Shown here: piece by piece, positions 55,051 through 64,000 of the stretch
How positions within the stretch are numbered: position 1 is the stretch's first letter
How the letters are laid out: every line of letters begins with the position of its first letter
Assembly (NCBI GenBank): GCA_948567375.1
Contig: OX419759.1
Coordinates: 49,256,593-49,320,592, forward strand
DNA from: Lunularia cruciata
Lineage: Eukaryota > Streptophyta > Marchantiopsida > Lunulariales > Lunulariaceae
Direction of reading: 5' to 3'
DNA length: 64,000 bases
Program-made: the position numbers and the translations under genes
The notes under the pieces: generated by a model
What the model was told of the DNA's origin: nothing
What the model saw: the letters and a program-made list of their open reading frames with translations, nothing else
Databases searched by the model: none

Positions 55051-58000
55051 ATGGGCCGGATTGGACACTCAACCTTAACCTGATATTGGATGGGACAAAT
55101 GGATGAGACAAAAAATCTCCATCAGACCTTGTCCAATCCTAACTTCCAAATCTAATTTATTAGTCTTCTTAGCTCAATATTAGTTTAAATAAATTATTAA
55201 TTTTTCAATACCGTCAGCACAGGTCAATACGACAAGATGGTATCAATTTTTATTTTTTGCAATAGTTTTCTACGATCTTTTAGTGTTTTTATTACTATCT
55301 TTGCACTATACCCAAGCTCGCCACCCTCAAGAGATCCCAGCCATACTTCATCTATTTTAGATTGGTCAATTGATAAATTCCAGTTGAGGAGCTCTAGTCT
55401 TTAGTCCAGGAACTGCGATGTTCCACGTTAAATTGATTTCATATTAAGATAAGTATTTAAAAAAACATTATCTAGCTGTTTGTTCAGTGAGATACCAAAT
55501 AGAATAATCTGCCACGTCGAGATAAAAGATATACTATTAAATATTTTCGCCAACTTGGGATACCGCTCAGTCTTGGAGCTAAGTTTGGGGTACTATTAAG
55601 CTTCAAAAAGACAATCGTGGTTACAGTTGCCAACGCGAGTACTGATTCCTAGGTTCGTGGAGTATCGTCTGTCTAGAGTTCTTATAATTTCAGAGCTGCA
55701 TATACATTAGCAAATGGAACACATCAAGATCCATCATATTCCGTCAGCACAGTACAAGATGACATTACCGTACTGCACTGTGCCGAATTCTCCTACATCA
55801 TCTGGATCTGCATTAAAATTTCCATCTCCGATTCAGCTCCTTTTGTGCTCTATCAAATGGCTTGAGTCAATCGTATCGACGGTTCATTCGGTTAAACACT
55901 AACTGCATTATGGGTTTTACACAACACCATCAGACTATGAAACGTTCTTTTTACTTCTGCGTATAATAGAAAGCTTTAAAATGTTTTTGAAACGTTTCTC
56001 TCGTTCTTTTCTTGGTGCCAGCGAGTCTGTCACCTGTAATCCCATTATCCTAGCATACAAGGAAGTTTAGTGTTTTCAGGGTCTGTGTGGCTTTGTCTGA
56101 CCAGTGTGCTTGTTCCACAAATTAATTGTTCTTTGTTTTTCAAATAGAAGTGTCCCTGGCGAAGGTCTGAAGCGAGGGACTGACCGAGAACATTTCGGTC
56201 AGGAGTTGGAACACGCTGTGTTCAAATCACTGCGTATTCAGTACTTGCACTACAGCTCAGTTTACCATCTATGTCAAATAATTGAAAAATGCATCCTACA
56301 AATTGTTTGAAAAAGTTTCGCGCGACTGGATATCTTGATATTCGCATGAACTGGCTTCAATAGTCTATTTTATATACACCAGTCAATGTAGTTGTATATC
56401 ATTCTTTTCCCCTGGTGAACTGTGGTGTTCTCGTAGAATTAAAAAGTTTATTTTATCAAAATCGTGGTTTTCTAAAACGTAATATTTTAAAACGAGAAAC
56501 GAACAAACGTTTCCCTGCATCAGACCTACTCCAAACAGACGTGCGTGCGTCGATCTCCTGTAATGAGCTGAGCTTGATTCTCGTCTCTGATGGTGCCCAC
56601 ACAAGAACGTGTAGACCTCCTCCGGGTCACTCGCAGGAGTGCTTTTCTGTTTCCTGTTCCATTCATGTGTGCCACATACTCCTCTATGGACAATTTATCC
56701 CGATTTGTCCGGAGAGAGTGGAAAAGGACAACGAGCAAGGTAATGTGATTCTGTCCGTTGAGATGCATAAGATAGGAAGAAAAGACGTGCAGGAAATACT
56801 AGAGGAGATTGACGATCCAAAGGGGTTTGGAGATGATTAACTGTGTTCCCGCCCTCAGGAGAATAGATCATGAAGTTGATTCCTAGTCCTAGAAGATGTG
56901 AGGGCCCTCACACGGTACATCGTTGTGAGTGGCCTATACTGACACTGCGGACGTGGGTGACGCAATAAGTGCTTATTACATTTATAACGAATACGGTGGT
57001 TTCTGGGTTTGATGATTTTATATTCAAACTTTATTTGTTCTCCTTTCCATCCTTCATGTGTTCTACGTGTTCTCCTGTTTTTCTCTCTTTCCATCCAAGC
57101 TCCTTGGGTCAATAAGAGCAAAACATGGTAGAGAATAGGCTATAGTTTACATGCGACAGGTTACATAAGTATTATACATATTGGACTTCTAATTTGGTTG
57201 GTCAATTCAATTTCTTCCGTTTGTTTCTGACAGTGTCCTTGAAACTTAGCTCTATTGTCGTCAATGGTGTAGTTATCTTCTTCTAGAGGATCCTCTGAAA
57301 CAAATATCTTGCAAATGCAAATGCTTACGATTGCGTTGTGGAAGTTGCATTAGATCCCAAAGGCTTGTAAACACTCGAAATCTAATGAAATTTAATTCAG
57401 GTGACTTTGCAGATGCCCCGCAGCACTGGAATCTATTGCTTCAGTAGTTCAAGGACGCTCAGCCTGGTATCAATGGTATGTTTAACTACTTAAGCGAAAT
57501 AGAACAGAAGTGTCCATGTTTCTCCTCACTTGATCAAAAGATGTGGTCTTCTTGCATGTGATATATTCCAAAACGAAATCTCGATCTTCCGGCTTTTTTG
57601 TAATGTCAAGGGCTACCTCTGAATTCCCCCAAGCATGTGCAACTCTTGATACACAGGAAGACATCTCAGGTGATGGAATTCCTTTGCTGTGATGATGAAT
57701 TTCCAGCGGTATATAATATCCTCTGCACTATACGGACCAGTGCATATTGCTACCGTGTATACATCCAAAGCACGTGGACTCTGCACATAGTCTTGGGGAC
57801 TCAGTGTCCAGGTCTCCCGGTACTCCTAGGGTACGTATGTTCGTGCAAGATTCATGCGGGTTTTGGTTTGAAGTTTTGCTAAGACGCCCACGGTGAAGTT
57901 CGAAGTTCTAGACCCCGACGTCTTTCTACATGACTAGTGCATATTATCCTTAACTGGATATACATAAGTCTAAGAGGAGAGGACCTTCAGTCACATTAGC

Positions 58001-60711
58001 GTTCAGGTCTAGCTACATGTGCACGACTCGGGTGTCGAAAACAGAATTTGCTCGTATTCGTAAAAGAATTTGTTGGACTCTTCATATGCCTACTTATCTC
58101 TAGAGCAAAATGATGTATCGGTAGACGGATATAAAGCAACCAGCTACAATGTGCTCGTGATTTTGTTTCATTGGAAGTTTCCATCTCCACGAAAATTGCT
58201 AATTTGACCATATTCTAGCCGCAGTGGATCCACAAATCAATATCCAAGAGCATGAATTCGAGTGTCATTCTCAGAACGTTATCACGGCTCCGCCATGTTG
58301 CGTCTCTTCTGATGTCTATAAATCCGATGCAAAGTCAGCCGATCCGCAGCTGGCGACTATCTTTGTAACCCTGAAAGCCAAGAGACATATCTGTCCATGG
58401 GGAAAAATTACTTTGAGATATTGAGCAGATTTGACCAAATTTACATGTACTCCAATAATGGGCACTCTACATCTAGGATCGGACGTGGATCTAATCGGTT
58501 TACTACTTTACTACTACTGTAAAAGTCACCCGGTACCTCTTCTAATGGAACACCTCTACATACAGTAATGAATATTGTAGTTCGATGCTCCACTAATTGT
58601 CGACGTATAGGGCTTCCTGGAGATCATGAATCAGCTCTTATACAGACGTTTCCGTATCCAAAAGGGGGACTTAATTTAGAGAGGATGGCTGGTCATTCTG
58701 TTCCACTTCTTTTCAGTAACAATCGCCGAAGCGTATGGGACTAACTGGACGAGAATGATCGAATAGCCACTATGTAGAGGAAATTACAGGCAAATGACAG
58801 ATTACAGAAAATGGCGATGGTGAATCGCACGATTGTTTTAACTATACCAGTTTCCGACTCAGAATAAATTTTTAAAGCTTAAGTTCCTTGGTGTGGTATT
58901 GGTGTGAATAATTGAGGTCTCCTGCTTATCGCTAGGGATGGTGGACAAACAGTGATGTTGAGAGCAAAAAGAGGTCTCCATGAGATCATATGTAGCTGGT
59001 TATACTCTATCTGATACTAATTATGAGATGAATTGCCCAGAAGGTTTGGACACCAAAATCCAAGCTTCAACATTATACATGTGAGAGGTCTTTCATCCTT
59101 TTGCGAAGCAGAAGCGTCAATTTGAAAGCTTATTGATGCGTATATACAAGACGAGGGCTGCATTCGATTACTCCTGCATAGAGGGCTTTGATTAAATATG
59201 TCAGAAGGCCACAGCATCAGCTTCCTGCTCACTGACAGACCTTTCACCATCTACCCTTCCACAATTCTACCTTGACCTTTCTGGATGCTAATCTTCAAGT
59301 TCACCCTAAACTCGTTAAAAAGCGAACACATCAAATTATGACGGATAGGACTGTTGAATTTATTTATACATAAACACTAATAACTGCATCGAGCTAGGAC
59401 GACAGTTTGATATAAAGGGGTCGGTCTATGAAGCCAATCTGGACTCTGGGATAAGTTGCCAACGTGTTTGTAGTAACATTCTGTTTAAGACGAAAGTCCT
59501 CTAAGCTCGTCGCTTAAACACAGAGGAAGAAAGTGATATAAACTAGCATCTGTTGATCATGAGGTGGTCAAGATTCTGTAAGACTTTGAAGCTCCTGAAT
59601 TGCCTATTCCCGCTCCATTGTCTGATGCCCTCACTCATTAAAGCGCGTTACTGTAATTACACCTAACATATTGAAACGTCCCTTTTTGAGGCCTCCTGCA
59701 ACATGTAGCTTCCAAGTCTTACCATAAGCTTCATGGACCTTCAGAATAAATGGTATTATTTGGCGAGTGGTATCAAGAATTCTAGCTCTGATTTTCGGCT
59801 GCAATATGATGAAGGCTGAAATCTTGATCACGGCTCTGATTACTAACAACACCAGGTTGCAGTAGCCCAAACTTAGATTGACACGAGTAGCAACTTGAAC
59901 TTTTGAGCTACTGTATCAATTGGACAAAGTACGGGACGCTTCCTTGTGGCAGGCTAAGGACGTAACCTTTGTAGCTCTGGTGTAGATTTCACACTATAAT
60001 CAAATGCTCGTGGTGAAAAGAGGAAGACTAGAGCATTGAGTGATGAATGCAGGCAAGCTCAGGGTTACACCACGGATCTCTTACAGGTTGTGTTGAACTT
60101 TTACGACCCTTCAGTTTGAAATTTGAACAAGGAGATTCGCATGGTATGCCACATTTAAGAACTTGTTACTTTCTTACAGAAGTGCCTGGCAAGTCGACCG
60201 AGTTGTCGCCCCATGCAACAACTGAGTTTGCTCAAATATTATGAGAATCTATCAGGCTGACAAACACAAAGTGTATTTCAATTTCTGTCTGCAACAGAAC
60301 TGTGATACATCTCTAATGTATACACAATAATTTGTTTTGAAAATTTTGAAGAAACATGTTAGGATTTTCACCAAATCTCTGAATTTAAAGCAAGTCAACA
60401 CTTATATTATTACAGTGGATATCAAAATTGATACAAAACCTATCACCATGACCGAAGCCAATTGGTTTCTTCATCGACATGAACATGAAGACAATATCAT
60501 GGGGTTCTCGTTTACAAACTTCCAAGAACCCCTCGAAGTACAGCCCTTGACCAGGTCACGTAACAGCTGCACACTTATTCTTGTACAAGACCGCAGAGGC
60601 TACAGATTCTAAGCGTGCAAGGTATGCACTTGACTAATACAGAACCTGGTTGTCACCGCGACCTCCTTAGTTTGAATTGATACAGATCTACACTGGATGA
60701 GCCGGTTGTAT
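55051..60711. other. Right flank, no confident gene
   Basis: Ordinary composition with CG dinucleotides. The longest frame, 56,415-56,840 (141 codons, GTG start), ends in NVILSVEMHKIGRKDVQEIL and EEIDDPKGFGDD, which looks slightly protein-like and is preceded by a possible splice donor (CAAGGTAATG). No family is recognised. Other frames are short and in conflict. No tRNA or transposon is seen. Confidence 0.35.
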
Positions 60712-61100
60712 ATGGACGACCAAATCTTCTCCCTTTTGCAGACTCGTTGTGTCTTAACATCCGAAAACTCAGTGCCAATTAGGCCCTGTTTGGCTGTCTC
60801 TTCATGCCAAGCATGAAACAGAGTGCTCAACAATGTCACAGAACAAGTCTACGGAGGTTGGTTGAAACCATATGGACGACCGAAGTTTCTACAGAGTGAA
60901 AACTTTCTGTCTCAGCACCACGCCATTGATGATAGTTACACCCTTTTGAGTCCTCGAACTCTATCAAACATGAACCAGGTTGCGCAACAATGTTCTATAA
61001 CAATTCTTCGTAGGTAGAATTCAAATAAACAAAACGGACGATCAAATTTTCTTACTATCGTAGATACCTTCTGTCTTTGCACAATGACAGCGGTGCTACT
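60712..61100. repeat. Degenerate repeat of about 160 bp, 2.4 copies
   Basis: TGGACGACCAAATCTTCT at 60,715, TGGACGACCGAAGTTTCT at about 60,873 and CGGACGATCAAATTTTCT at about 61,037 recur at 158-164 bp. Each is followed by a CTGTCT or GTGTCT block, and the first two by CAACAATGT..AACAA..CT.CG.AGG. It lies just past the 3' end of the minus-strand LEA gene. Confidence 0.55.
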
Positions 61101-61197
61101 CCATCTTTGGCTTTCCCGCCAGTATTGGACTTTGCTCCGACATGAAGTAGATCAAACAACATTTCTCTGTGACCAAATTCACCCATACCCTGCAGCC

Positions 61198-61826
61198 TCA
61201 ATGCTCCTTATGACCGGGAATGTGCTCCTTGGCTTGTTCGAAGGTACTCTTGATCTTATCTCCAGCCTATATCACCAGCCAATCAAACACTTCATTAGTA
61301 ACTCAGATTGAACAAAAAATTTGTCGAAATGCATGTGTAGTCGGATGTTCGGTGGGTTGAGTGAATTATTTCATGATCAAAAAGAGTGGTAGTATGAAAC
61401 GTTGTCCGTGCAGGGAACGGGACTTTGAGACTCTTGCTGTAACCAGCTACAGTTTACCTTCTCCATGGTCCCCTTGGAGGTGTCCTTGCTTTCAGTGGCG
61501 CTTTCAGCAGTTTTATCTTTGGCAGCCGTTGTTTTGTCAGAAGCGGTCTCTCCAGCGCTTGCGAAGGTATCCTTGGTTTTCTGACCACCTTCCTCAGCTT
61601 TGCTCTTGGCGGTGGCGCCAGCTTCCTTGGTTCCCTCCTTAGCTTCGTCGGTCTTCTCTGATGAATAGTCCTTAGTCTTCTGGGCCTTGTCTGCGGTGGC
61701 ATCCTTTGCCTCTTGGGCAGTGCCAGTAGTGGAGTCCTTGGTTTCCTGAGCCTTCTCGCCTGTCAGGTCCTTGGTCTCCTGGGCCTTCTGCTTGGTGGCA
61801 TCCCATGTTGATTGCTCTGATGCCAT
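61198..61826 (-). CDS. LEA protein (group 3-like), 145 aa, two exons
   Basis: Exon 1 is 61,826-61,458 (123 codons from MASEQSTWDATKQKAQETKD). The intron is 61,457-61,267 (GTAAAC...ATATAG, 191 nt, phase 0). Exon 2 is 61,266-61,198, encoding AGDKIKSTFEQAKEHIPGHK-EH and a TGA. The protein is almost free of hydrophobic residues and built of loose 11-residue repeats such as KAQETKDLTGE, AQEAKDATADK and KAQKTKDYSSE, the hallmark of group 3 LEA proteins, which protect membranes and enzymes during drying. No signal or transit peptide is seen, so a cytosolic location is likely. Exon 1 can be read past the donor for 26 codons, but the shared architecture with the divergent neighbour supports splicing. 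Confidence 0.85.
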
Positions 61827-61945
61827 CTTGAATTTGAGCTGGACCTGTGACCTCGGTTGTTGAACTCGGTAAGTTGATATTGCAGAGATATCACGATTGA
61901 GTTGTACGAAATTGAACTGGATATAGAAAGCACAATGGTAGTGCC

Positions 61946-61952
61946 ATTTATA
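61946..61952 (-). promoter_or_regulatory. TATA box of minus-strand LEA gene
   Basis: The minus strand reads TATAAAT, 120 bp upstream of the ATG, leaving a 5' UTR of about 90 nt. Confidence 0.6.
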
Positions 61953-62716
61953 CCCGTGTTTGCAAGGACTTGTAGCCCTTCCAGTCCTCCCTGGGAGTTG
62001 TCAAATTTGTCTGTTGCCTGACACAATTGCTGGAGGATAAAGGTATAACTATTACGACTTTCTCATTATACAGAGCTGAATCCATTTTCCCGAATCAAAG
62101 TAATCTACACGTGGCGTCCGCACAACGCCGCAGAAAATTCCTAAAGCATATGTCCGTACACATGTCGGTTTCTCGACTCGGAAATTGATTCTTCACCGCA
62201 CCATTCATGGAACTTGACAAAGCTCTGTGTTCAGTTCTCGGGGTGAAAAATTCTATATCAAGAAACTTTCCTATATGGTAAACTTTGATTTCAGTTCATC
62301 CACTTCAGTTTGAGTGTTCTCCATTCATGAGTGTGCCGAACATTCAGATCCACATGTCATACTCTTACTTCTTCAAATGAGCTGCCAAACCGGGACGTTT
62401 ACATCTCCAGTTCCCGGGCAGGATCTTACTACACCCATGTGGATGCTTCTCTTGGTAATCTTGAGGTGCAGGTGTAGGTCTTGATCCTCGTGTAAAAGCT
62501 ATTCGATTGCTCTTGGGCATCTAAATCTTTGTCTGTTTTAAAGTGAAACTAAAGTAGAAAGGCCAAAATAGCACGGGAGCTGATGATGCACGGACAACTA
62601 CGACTCAAGCACCAAAGCGACGAGCGGTTACGTGTCGCGCGGCATGCACATCTTAGGCTTTTTGAGACATCAGCTGATTCATTCAGGTGTCGGGTCTACT
62701 CCTCAATTCAGAGCCA

Positions 62717-62734
62717 CGCGGCGTCTACGCCGCG
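62717..62734. promoter_or_regulatory. CGCG palindrome near LEA TATA box
   Basis: Perfect 8-bp arms, CGCGGCGT and ACGCCGCG, around CT, 43 bp upstream of TATAAA. A nearby TCGCGCGG follows the ACGTGTC motif. Confidence 0.55.
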
Positions 62735-62777
62735 AGATATCCGAATCTGAAAGCCTGGTGACTCGCGTTGCCTGTTG

Positions 62778-62783
62778 TATAAA
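62778..62783 (+). promoter_or_regulatory. TATA box of plus-strand LEA gene
   Basis: TATAAA 156 bp upstream of the ATG, preceded by the CGCG palindrome. Confidence 0.6.
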
Positions 62784-62938
62784 CCCTTGAATGCCCGTGA
62801 ATTCCCCTTCATCATAAGACTAGGACTACTGTAGCATGTGTATTTGAACCGAGCTGTTTGAACTCCCTATTTCTCGCTGTCGGACCATATCCATTCCCTC
62901 CAATTTCTTCGACTTCATACCTCGTCTAGCCTTTGAAA

Positions 62939-63307
62939 ATGGCTTCCGAGCAATGGGATGCTGCTACGGGAAGTGTTGCTGGGAAGGCCGAGGAAACCAA
63001 GGACTTTGGTGCTGAGAAGAAGGAGCAGACCAAGGAAGCCACCGCCGATGTCACACAATCTGCACAGGAAAAGGCGGCCGAGAGCGAACAGCATAATTCC
63101 AATGTCCTCCAGAACGTATGATTTCGCCATCCACAACAGACAGATAATCATGCTCTTTTGCTGAATTTTTCTTCATTCTGATAGATGATCTACGGACCGC
63201 AGTAACCTTATTTGTTTCTACGTGCATGGGTGACTGCGCAGGCCGGTAATAAGGTGAAAGAAACCCTGGAAACAGCCAAAGAGAATCTGGCCAGCACGAA
63301 CCAGTAA
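62939..63307 (+). CDS. Small LEA-like protein, 80 aa, two exons
   Basis: Exon 1 is 62,939-63,115 (59 codons, MASEQWDAATGSVAGKAEET to SNVLQN). The intron is 63,116-63,241 (GTATGA...GCGCAG, 126 nt, phase 0). Exon 2 is 63,242-63,307, encoding AGNKVKETLETAKENLASTN-Q and TAA. The MASEQ start, Lys/Glu/Ala/Thr-rich hydrophilic composition, intron phase and the second-exon motif AG-N/D-K-V/I-K-x-T all match the divergent LEA gene, so the two are paralogues. It has fewer 11-mer repeats. The start was chosen because it matches the paralogue and lies 156 bp after a TATA box. Likely a soluble desiccation protectant. Confidence 0.85.
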
Positions 63308-64000
63308 TCGATAAGACTCGGATCCTGGATAGCTGTAAAATCTTGCAGAAATTGCGATGTTAAATTGGGACTCCTCTTCCTCGCCGTCGCCATGTGTACA
63401 TATCTGTAAGTAAAATCCTTGAATCATCTGATGGATCACCCGGAACCTCTGGATTTGAATCATCTTCCACAAGAATTGATTTGATTTGTGGGCCGGCAAG
63501 ACCGGTTGCAAGATCAGTCGTTTGCTAGCAAGCGGCTATGAGCTCAATGGAGTCGTTATGTTAAATCCTGATGTTAGCTTTTATCCACCATTACGGACTT
63601 GGCTTTGATTAGTGAGCGTGCAGGGAGTGTTGTTTCAGTCCATTGCGCTCTGTTAGCGCCCCCCACCACGATTCGACATCGAATAAAGCAAGTCGTCGTG
63701 GCACTTCCCAACACAAAATTCTCACTGACCATTCCCAAGTTTTCGACTTCTCAGCTGCCCTGGATGTGATCCTATTTTATTCTCTCCATCTTCTCAACAT
63801 CTTCATATTCACCGTGTGAGCTCAAATCAACAGTTTATTTACTGCACATCGTGTCATGGGGATGGGGAAGAAGTCATGGGCCGAAACAGCGCCAAATCAA
63901 AACATCACCGTGACATACAATGATTTCAGGAGAGCTTTGTTTCTTGACAATAACAAACAATAACAAACAGCAGCAGACGTCAAACAGAGGTCCTCTTAAA
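63308..64000. other. Downstream of the LEA gene, no gene seen
   Basis: Contains the LEA 3' UTR and, at 63,679-63,684, an AATAAA that may serve either strand's transcript. Frames are short and unrecognised. No repeat or RNA gene is seen to the window end. Confidence 0.4.

Larger units (their letters stand above)
61827..62938. promoter_or_regulatory. Shared divergent promoter of the two LEA genes
   Basis: 1,112 bp between the two start codons. Towards the minus gene: a TATA box (TATAAAT, minus, 61,952-61,946) and CACGTGGC at 62,108-62,115, a strong ABA-response element core. Towards the plus gene: ACGTGTC (62,630-62,636), an RY element CATGCA (62,643-62,648), the palindrome CGCGGCGT-CT-ACGCCGCG (62,717-62,734) and TATAAA (62,778-62,783). 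ABRE plus RY is the usual combination for ABA/ABI3-controlled seed or desiccation genes, and CGCG cores are CAMTA sites. Binding is inferred from motifs only. Confidence 0.6.

Noticed and set aside
63000..63164. Second frame through the plus-strand LEA exon (RPRKPRTLVLRRRSRPRK)
   Set aside because: An arginine-rich shadow in the +1 frame. The MASEQ frame matches the paralogue and has correct splice sites.
1..64000. tRNA or rRNA genes
   Set aside because: I looked for cloverleaf A and B box patterns and conserved rRNA stretches by eye and saw none. A tRNAscan run would be decisive and could still find one.

Overview
This window looks like nuclear DNA of a land plant. The evidence is two small intron-bearing LEA (late embryogenesis abundant) genes, plant-type Ty3/gypsy LTR retrotransposons (chromoviruses primed by initiator tRNA-Met, plus a Tat/Athila-like lineage) and a PIF/Harbinger transposon. 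There is no operon, Shine-Dalgarno or prophage signal. A non-seed plant is possible, but the sequence alone does not settle this.

Layout. (1) 1-3,990: mixed-composition flank with one possible 3' gene fragment at the left edge and nothing else recognisable. (2) About 3,990-55,050: a 50 kb island of nested, decayed transposons. It begins with a very AT-rich Tat-like element (E1, LTR type B), then a Harbinger transposon at 9.8-11.9 kb and element F at 12.2-21.7 kb. A full-length chromovirus, A1 (14,624-21,220, with target-site duplication ATAAC), is inserted into the F gag. Next come an inverted E copy (21.7-25.7 kb), an F-LTR palindrome (26.2-26.5 kb), an E gag fragment (27 kb) and chromovirus D (28.0-33.0 kb), whose LTR holds a solo A LTR. 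A purine-rich minisatellite block follows (33.0-36.2 kb), then two inverted B LTRs around a chromodomain scrap. After these come the Tat-like pol B3 (minus strand, 37.0-40.5 kb), a second A copy (A2, minus, 40.6-46.7 kb, RT core deleted), a scrambled A LTR, a second GA-rich array (47.9-48.7 kb), an inverted F LTR, a lone B LTR and a decayed RT fragment. (3) About 55,050-64,000: non-repetitive flank carrying the two LEA genes, arranged head to head around a 1.1 kb shared promoter region with ABRE, RY and CGCG-type motifs.

How it works together. Only the LEA pair looks like functioning host sequence. The transposon genes are nearly all broken, mostly by C-to-T or G-to-A changes, as expected for methylated silenced repeats. 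The most unusual item is a small protein family encoded between primer-binding site and gag in the chromoviruses: two tandem related ORFs in A1 and A2, and one in D. Element E, with B-type LTRs, gag-like modules and no pol in its LTR-bounded copy, looks like a non-autonomous partner of B3.
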